Assembly: GCA_002633025.1 (NCBI GenBank)
Contig: NMRB01000242.1
Span: forward strand, 281,093-345,092
Direction of reading: 5' to 3'
Source: Notospermus geniculatus
Taxonomy: Eukaryota > Nemertea > Pilidiophora > Heteronemertea > Lineidae
Length of the DNA: 64,000 nt
In this document: one piece after another, positions 62,901-64,000 of the stretch
Layout: each line of letters starts with the position of its first letter
Numbering within the stretch: position 1 is the first letter of the stretch
Made by a program: the position numbers and the translations under genes
Notes under the pieces: generated by a model
The model's database searches: none
The model's input: only the letters and a program-made list of their open reading frames with translations
What the model was told of the DNA's origin: nothing

Positions 62901-63354
62901 TATCTAGAGAATCTAATAATGATAAGTGGAGTGAGGCAATGGCAGATACTGGCCAAGGCTAATAAAACACAGCCCTGGGAACTTCAACAGGTTTCTATGC
63001 AACCACCCCATAATTTAATGGAAAGCTATGTTTTGGTGTTTTTTCACCAAATAACATGTGTCTACTCAGCTTTAGTGCATTGTTCACTAAGTATGAAGAT
63101 TTTAACAAGCAACATTACCTGGTGAGATTCTGGATTGAGCCGATGGCCGGCGGTGACTCAGTCAAGTGGAACTCCACCATTACCATCATGAACAATTTTC
63201 TACCACCCTGGAGTTTATGCAGCATCCAATGAAGATAGTAAACACCGATCTCAGAGACTAATTTTTACCACAATCTGATGATGCAAACTTACCATTCTAT
63301 CTCGCTCATCTTCGATGGCAGCGATGAGTTTTCCAAATTCTTTCAACGATTCAG
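23813..63354 (-). CDS. ARHGAP26: GRAF-type Rho GTPase-activating protein (BAR-PH-RhoGAP-SH3), 5' end missing
   Basis: I rebuilt the coding chain from splice sites, phase and the GRAF family order. Exons 5' to 3' on minus: 63354-63293, 62544-62473, 57520-57416, 56858-56748, 56516-56412, 56090-56028; PH cassette (50945-50870, 50428-50325, 49598-49558, 49368-49233, 49072-49039, or its duplicate at 53261-51713); then 44914-44777, 44533-44396, 44054-43949, 43207-43048, 42625-42166, 41602-41438, 29186-29117, 25673-25623, 24673-24591, 23904-23813. All junction phases agree and give 789 residues plus a stop. About 90 N-terminal BAR residues lie beyond the window. Domain order and an SH3 ending ANYVEYLN match ARHGAP26/10/42 rather than OPHN1, which lacks SH3. 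GRAF proteins bend membranes during clathrin-independent endocytosis and inactivate RhoA/Cdc42. The paralogue cannot be chosen from this alone. Confidence 0.92.
24591..24673 (-). CDS. ARHGAP26: GRAF-like SH3 exon, N-terminal half
   Basis: The frame [20 protein letters not shown] leads into PNQIIYN. The acceptor is cttgtttcag and the donor AACG|GTAAGT. Phases join the 25673 and 23904 exons. Confidence 0.93.
25623..25673 (-). CDS. ARHGAP26: GRAF-like Ser-rich linker exon (51 bp)
   Basis: Reads [16 protein letters not shown] between acceptor gtttcttccag and donor GATG|GTATGT, matching the Ser-rich linker that precedes SH3 in GRAF proteins. The phase fits both neighbours. Confidence 0.8.
26082..26438. 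mobile_element. TTAA-flanked MITE with CCCCTTGGGGCCGG ends
   Basis: Inverted ends CCCCTTGGGGCCGG and CCGGCCCCAAGGGG, TTAA on both sides (26078-26081, 26439-26442). No coding. Confidence 0.85.
28360..28559. mobile_element. TTAA-flanked MITE with CCCTTAGAGTGCCG ends
   Basis: Inverted ends CCCTTAGAGTGCCG and CGGCGCTCTAAGGG, TTAA on both sides (28356-28359, 28560-28563). The interior repeats accNagtatactcgg. Confidence 0.85.
28565..28792. mobile_element. Foldback element, CAGCAGCACACCAGGCGATAT family
   Basis: Ends cagcagcacaccaggcgata and gcgatattgcatggtgtgct (then gctg) are near mirrors, with gatcNcttgcgatat inside. A related partial copy begins at 58432. Confidence 0.75.
29117..29186 (-). CDS. 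ARHGAP26: GRAF-like linker exon (70 bp)
   Basis: Reads [19 protein letters not shown] between acceptor cctctcttgcag and donor CTAT|GTAAGT. It accepts one leftover base from 41602-41438 and passes on two, exactly what 25673-25623 needs. Confidence 0.78.
29327..29422 (+). repeat. Short dispersed repeat with CTGAGGA...GAAA core
   Basis: Contains CTGAGGA, a gaccccgattggggtc hairpin, then GAAA, flanked by acttgagtg on both sides (29318-29326, 29423-29431). A degenerate relative is in the 948-1132 insertion. The core order resembles a hammerhead ribozyme, but the other helices are not confirmed. Confidence 0.5.
29640..30065. mobile_element. Dispersed repeat interrupted by an 11-bp-TSD MITE (29754-30004)
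   Basis: The outer repeat (gttgaccaataggtgtcact ... ctgccatcttttggcaata) recurs at 48425-48815 and inverted near 720-890. The insert has ends AGACTGGTCCCCTGCCGTA and TACGACAGGGGACCAGTCT, flanked by attggtccgct at 29743-29753 and 30005-30015. A duplication of 9-11 bp suggests a Mutator-like origin. Confidence 0.75.
30916..32914. repeat. Adjacent near-identical 1-kb copies separated by a single N
   Basis: 30916-31912 and 31914-32914 differ at only about seven sites plus a 3-bp indel. The N at 31913 marks a contig join. This looks like two haplotypes placed in tandem, though a recent tandem duplication is possible. Confidence 0.85.
33174..33283. repeat. Foldback repeat
   Basis: ccatcctccaaccacacggc and following sequence is mirrored by the right half (gcgagaccaaagccc ... 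gggaggatg). A related tandem pair is at 38583-38770. Confidence 0.55.
33783..33974. mobile_element. Foldback MITE with TTA target duplication
   Basis: Arms of roughly 70 bp, starting GGCTCCAGTTCCATAGAG and ending CTCTATGGAAATGGAGCC, are almost perfect mirrors. TTA lies at 33780-33782 and 33975-33977. Harbinger-type by duplication. Confidence 0.8.
34188..34602. mobile_element. MITE with TTA target duplication and A/T-rich core
   Basis: Ends GGCCACATAAAAAAAATC and its mirror ending TTTTATGTGGCC. TTA at 34185-34187 and 34603-34605. The interior is A/T homopolymer. Confidence 0.8.
35490..35676. repeat. Minisatellite (gtcacccaatctgaggcagc), left part
   Basis: Units of about 46 bp, gtcacccaatctgaggcagc then caagtaacactNaaatatgt, repeat here and resume at 36581-36700 after the 35677-36580 insertion. 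Confidence 0.8.
35677..36580. mobile_element. Long foldback element with TA duplication (Tc1/mariner-like ends), inside a minisatellite
   Basis: The 904-bp element starts CACTCATGGTCATAAGTTTA and ends in the mirror TAAACTTATGACCATGAGTG. Imperfect arms extend about 400 bp inward. TA lies on each side. The host minisatellite unit reads aaatatgtacatgtac, matching the empty site. The TTATGGACACC part of the end resembles Tc1 termini. No transposase frame. Confidence 0.82.
37780..37915. repeat. Foldback repeat around ttgtaccatgaaaa
   Basis: gaggccagttcattgtcttt and ttgtaccatgaaaa are mirrored by tttttcatggtacaaaatgc and aagtaaactggcctc. Confidence 0.6.
38583..38770. repeat. Two tandem ~100-bp copies
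   Basis: acaaaccatcctcccacag ... accaaagccctgctatgg occurs twice in a row with few differences. Related to 33174-33283. Confidence 0.75.
39305..39535. mobile_element. MITE with TACTGTAAA ends, copy 2
   Basis: Ends TACTGTAAAGCAGGAAAATT and TTATCTTGCTTTACAGTA; the interior is rich in cgcgaaa/ttcgcg. Same family as 8856-9066. Confidence 0.8.
40417..40522. mobile_element. Hairpin MITE, GGGCCTGTTTCATAAAG ends
   Basis: GGGCCTGTTTCATAAAGTCA at the left and its mirror ending TATGAAACAGGCCC. 106 bp, no coding. Confidence 0.8.
41438..42625 (-). CDS. ARHGAP26: GRAF-like linker exons (42166-42625 and 41438-41602)
   Basis: Two exons encode the unstructured Ser/Thr/Pro/Met-rich region between RhoGAP and SH3. 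The first starts [17 protein letters not shown] right after the HEK that ends the GAP domain; the second starts [12 protein letters not shown] and ends KPIYTNLAK. Donors are TCAG|GTAAGT and AAAG|GTTAGT. The low-complexity repeats (MSxSMT and similar) are typical of fast-evolving linkers. Confidence 0.88.
41638..41857. mobile_element. MITE with CAGGTCACAA ends and repeated TTACG motifs
   Basis: Ends CAGGTCACAACTGACAT and ATGTCAATTGTGACCTG, TA on each side. The interior repeats taagttacgcgtaag and cgtaacttacg about eight times in both orientations. Confidence 0.8.
41935..42115 (-). mobile_element. Probable tRNA-derived SINE
   Basis: On minus it reads TGGCACAGTGG (A-box-like), then GGTTTGATCCCC (B-box-like), followed downstream by CTCCGGGTACTCTGGTTTCC, a motif common in SINE bodies of aquatic animals. 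Ends are uncertain. It sits between two linker exons of the GRAF-like gene. Confidence 0.5.
42795..43015. repeat. Foldback repeat beside the last RhoGAP exon
   Basis: ctgaaactgaatgacgtaac then gcagacaacccc is mirrored around 42930, and the outer parts (gctgaaatc ... gagatttcggc) pair loosely. The core at 48520-48740 is a diverged relative. Confidence 0.65.
43048..44914 (-). CDS. ARHGAP26: GRAF-like RhoGAP domain exons
   Basis: Four exons: 44914-44777 ([32 protein letters not shown]), 44533-44396 ([20 protein letters not shown]), 44054-43949 ([15 protein letters not shown]) and 43207-43048 ([19 protein letters not shown]). The catalytic arginine finger is the Arg in GLYRVVG, and the conserved Lys/Asn/Pro residues of the family are present. 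An apparent extension past 44396 (KYEERKQ) is read-through into the intron: only the GCGA|GTAAGT donor keeps phase and family alignment. Confidence 0.93.
43587..43921. repeat. Hairpin MITE (43587-43722) followed by 32-bp minisatellite (43766-43921)
   Basis: The hairpin starts gggcccagtttcacaaagaa and ends gattctttgtgcaaccggcc. The minisatellite unit catactcgtgtgaacattgg + ttaggttggtgg occurs about five times. Confidence 0.8.
44187..44305. mobile_element. Harbinger-type MITE with TTA target duplication, copy 2
   Basis: Same family as 9068-9185: starts GGGCCGTATTCACGGACCGC, ends GCATACGGCCC. TTA at 44184-44186 and 44306-44308. Confidence 0.85.
44579..44658. repeat. 39-bp tandem repeat, two copies
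   Basis: cacNagagagaatcacttga + caaagacctcaggttggcc occurs twice in a row, upstream of GAP exon 44533-44396 in the same intron. Confidence 0.8.
45003..45135. repeat. Dispersed repeat containing gagcttgtgcagtgg
   Basis: Resembles 50588-50705 and 52910-53020: the same order of gagcttgtgcagtggNtcattgtga, then gccatNtgtagatca and gtcNcacacac. It lies in GRAF introns. Confidence 0.6.
47154..47257. repeat. Perfect inverted repeat, arms about 30 bp
   Basis: gtaatcgaacgctgtcgtgt and tagacacgag (47154-47183) are mirrored exactly by 47227-47256, with a 43-bp loop. Confidence 0.8.
47944..48070. mobile_element. Hairpin MITE, CACCAACGAAGATTATCTT ends
   Basis: Ends caccaacgaagattatctt and its mirror ending cgttggtg; an inner gttgagccacagcttttc is mirrored too. 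127 bp. Confidence 0.8.
48425..48815. repeat. Dispersed repeat with nested foldback core
   Basis: The outer parts match 29640-30065 (gttgaccaataggtgtcact, ctgccatcttttggcaata). The interior 48520-48740 resembles the foldback at 42795-43015, so one element appears inserted in another. Confidence 0.6.
49039..50945 (-). CDS. ARHGAP26: GRAF-like PH-domain cassette, copy A
   Basis: Five exons: 50945-50870 ([20 protein letters not shown]), 50428-50325 ([20 protein letters not shown]), 49598-49558 ([14 protein letters not shown], 41 bp), 49368-49233 ([34 protein letters not shown]) and 49072-49039 ([11 protein letters not shown], 34 bp). This is a full PH domain with the closing Trp of RRLWLDAM. 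The cassette is 391 bp, one base over a multiple of three, and joins correctly to BAR exon 56090-56028 and GAP exon 44914-44777. Confidence 0.92.
49713..50068. mobile_element. MITE present in copy A and absent from copy B, ATA duplication
   Basis: A 356-bp element starts GCAGGGTTCGTACACC and ends GTATGAACCCTGC, flanked by ATA (49710-49712, 50069-50071). Copy B has one intact ATA at 52383-52385 in otherwise matching sequence. The interior repeats ttcaagga(c/t) motifs. Confidence 0.85.
51713..53261 (-). CDS. ARHGAP26: GRAF-like PH-domain cassette, copy B (duplicate or second allele)
   Basis: The same five exons recur at 53261-53186, 52742-52639, 52271-52231, 52041-51906 and 51746-51713 with identical boundaries and protein. 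I count five nucleotide differences from copy A across the 391 coding bases, all synonymous. Splicing both copies into one message would shift the frame, so only one can be used per transcript. The copies abut at a single N (51675). Confidence 0.88.
53262..56027 (-). other. GRAF-like intron between BAR and PH
   Basis: No exon or clear element recognised beyond the end of the paired segment at 54030. The sequence is AT-rich with a few short repeats (gagactaccagtaagttattcag near 55655). Confidence 0.5.
56028..63354 (-). CDS. ARHGAP26: GRAF-like BAR-domain exons (six of the BAR exons)
   Basis: Exons 63354-63293 ([20 protein letters not shown]), 62544-62473 ([14 protein letters not shown]), 57520-57416 ([20 protein letters not shown]), 56858-56748 ([18 protein letters not shown]), 56516-56412 ([20 protein letters not shown]) and 56090-56028 ([15 protein letters not shown]). 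The order matches the GRAF BAR domain, a coiled-coil dimer that senses curved membrane. The first exon starts mid-codon, so earlier exon(s) lie beyond 64000. Confidence 0.92.
56981..57152. mobile_element. MITE with CAGGG(T)TCCCCC ends, copy 2
   Basis: Closely similar to 10804-10975; flanked by aaaat (56976-56980, 57153-57157). It lies in a GRAF intron. Confidence 0.8.
58815..59055. mobile_element. Foldback MITE with long arms
   Basis: aatagacgatatcactacaa + aagagtgcagcacctgacggg and on through the cgtcatgacgtcccgcacat block is mirrored at the right end; arms about 70 bp. Confidence 0.8.
60788..60998. mobile_element. MITE with CAGGGCTCTCA ends
   Basis: Starts cagggctctca and ends tgagagccctg. 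211 bp, no coding. Confidence 0.6.
61847..61910. repeat. Small inverted repeat
   Basis: tgtgtggattgagcaaatg is mirrored by catttgctcaatccacgca with a short spacer. Confidence 0.7.
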
Positions 63355-64000
63355 CTGAAAGAAACAAAGTGAAGAAATGTCCAATGAACACCCTACTCTG
63401 GAACACACTGCTGGCTTCTCTCACTCTCAGGACTGGGAAACTGTAGTTTCAAACGTCAACTGAAATGCTCTCTTTTTGGCGAGGACTGGGAAACTGTAGT
63501 TTCAAACGTCAACTGAAACGCTCTCTTTTTGGCGAGGACTGGGAAACTGTAGTTTCAAACGTCAACTGAAATGCTCTCTTTTTGGCGAGGACTGGGAAAC
63601 TGTCGTTTCAAACGTCAACTGAAACGCTCTCTTTTTGGCGAAGTCGACTGCAAATTCAACCCACACGTCCACAAACTAAAGCCTGGCGCAGATCGACCTT
63701 GCGACTGGATGCAACTACCTGCAATGCCGTTGCCGGCAATGGTTGCGACTGGCTGAAAACAGTTGCAACTGATCAGTTGCACAAACAGGTCGATCTGAGC
63801 GGCCCGGCAACGCTATTGCCGACCGTTGCAGGTAGTTGCAATCAGTTGCACATGTTCTACTCGTTGCCGACCATTGCATCTAGTTGCATTCAGTCGCAGT
63901 CGATGTGCGCGCTCTGGCAATGAATTTCCTCGTTTGTGGTGCACATTAGACTGGTTCGTAGTCCCAACTGGCTCCGATGTTGGGACCGGGAACCAGTCTA
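63355..64000 (-). other. GRAF-like intron at the window edge with tandem and foldback repeats
   Basis: 63427-63641 is a 56-bp unit (gaggactgggaaactgt...) repeated about four times. 63690-63905 repeats gttgca/tgcaac motifs with foldback symmetry (cagatcgacct / aggtcgatctg). 63948-63999 starts agactggttc and ends gaaccagtct, like the 29754 MITE ends. Confidence 0.65.

Noticed and set aside
63427-63641. Repeated frame over the 56-bp tandem repeat as a repeat protein
   Set aside because: 56 is not a multiple of three, so the frame changes each unit; it is a minisatellite.

Overview
This is animal nuclear DNA. Genes are split by GT-AG introns, introns run to several kilobases, and the gaps are packed with short inverted-repeat transposons (MITEs). 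The gene families (NEIL3, alpha-L-fucosidase, a GRAF-type BAR-PH-RhoGAP-SH3 protein, a protein with cysteine clusters like the MGA conserved domain) and the frequent short palindromes taggccta and tacatgta suggest a marine invertebrate, possibly a deuterostome such as an echinoderm. The species cannot be fixed from the sequence. It is a draft assembly: N runs lie near 10370 and 27390 and single Ns at 22790, 26221, 31913 and 51675. Two of the single Ns separate near-identical neighbouring copies that look like two alleles laid end to end.

Layout. (1) 1-5618, minus: the 3' part of a large, charged, mostly disordered nuclear-type protein. One 4.5-kb exon carries the start codon, and a second exon running off the window carries two Cys-rich CR(Y/L)GCIC motifs. 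(2) 5619-13526: no gene I can defend, many nested MITEs, two candidate orphan exons. (3) 13527-17654, minus: a complete eight-exon NEIL3 DNA glycosylase whose exon 3 appears to use a GC-AG splice site. (4) 18000-19367, plus: a complete intronless secreted alpha-L-fucosidase, head to head with NEIL3 with 345 bp between start codons. (5) 23813-63354, minus: a GRAF/ARHGAP26-like gene lacking only its first exon(s). I rebuilt 21 exons from splice sites, reading phase and family alignment, through BAR, PH, RhoGAP, a Ser-rich linker and SH3 to the stop. Its introns hold most of the mobile elements. (6) 63355-64000: first part of the next GRAF intron, with a 56-bp tandem repeat and foldback sequence.

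The genes do not form a pathway: NEIL3 repairs DNA, the fucosidase is a lysosomal or secreted glycosidase, and GRAF couples membrane curvature to Rho inactivation. I found no CRISPR array, rRNA, canonical tRNA gene, viral gene or new multi-gene system. The most informative features are the NEIL3 GC-AG intron and its duplicated splice donor, the doubled and out-of-frame PH cassette with a MITE present in one copy and cleanly absent from the other, and a set of nested MITEs whose target-site duplications (TTAA, TWA, TA, 5 bp, 11 bp) can be read directly.
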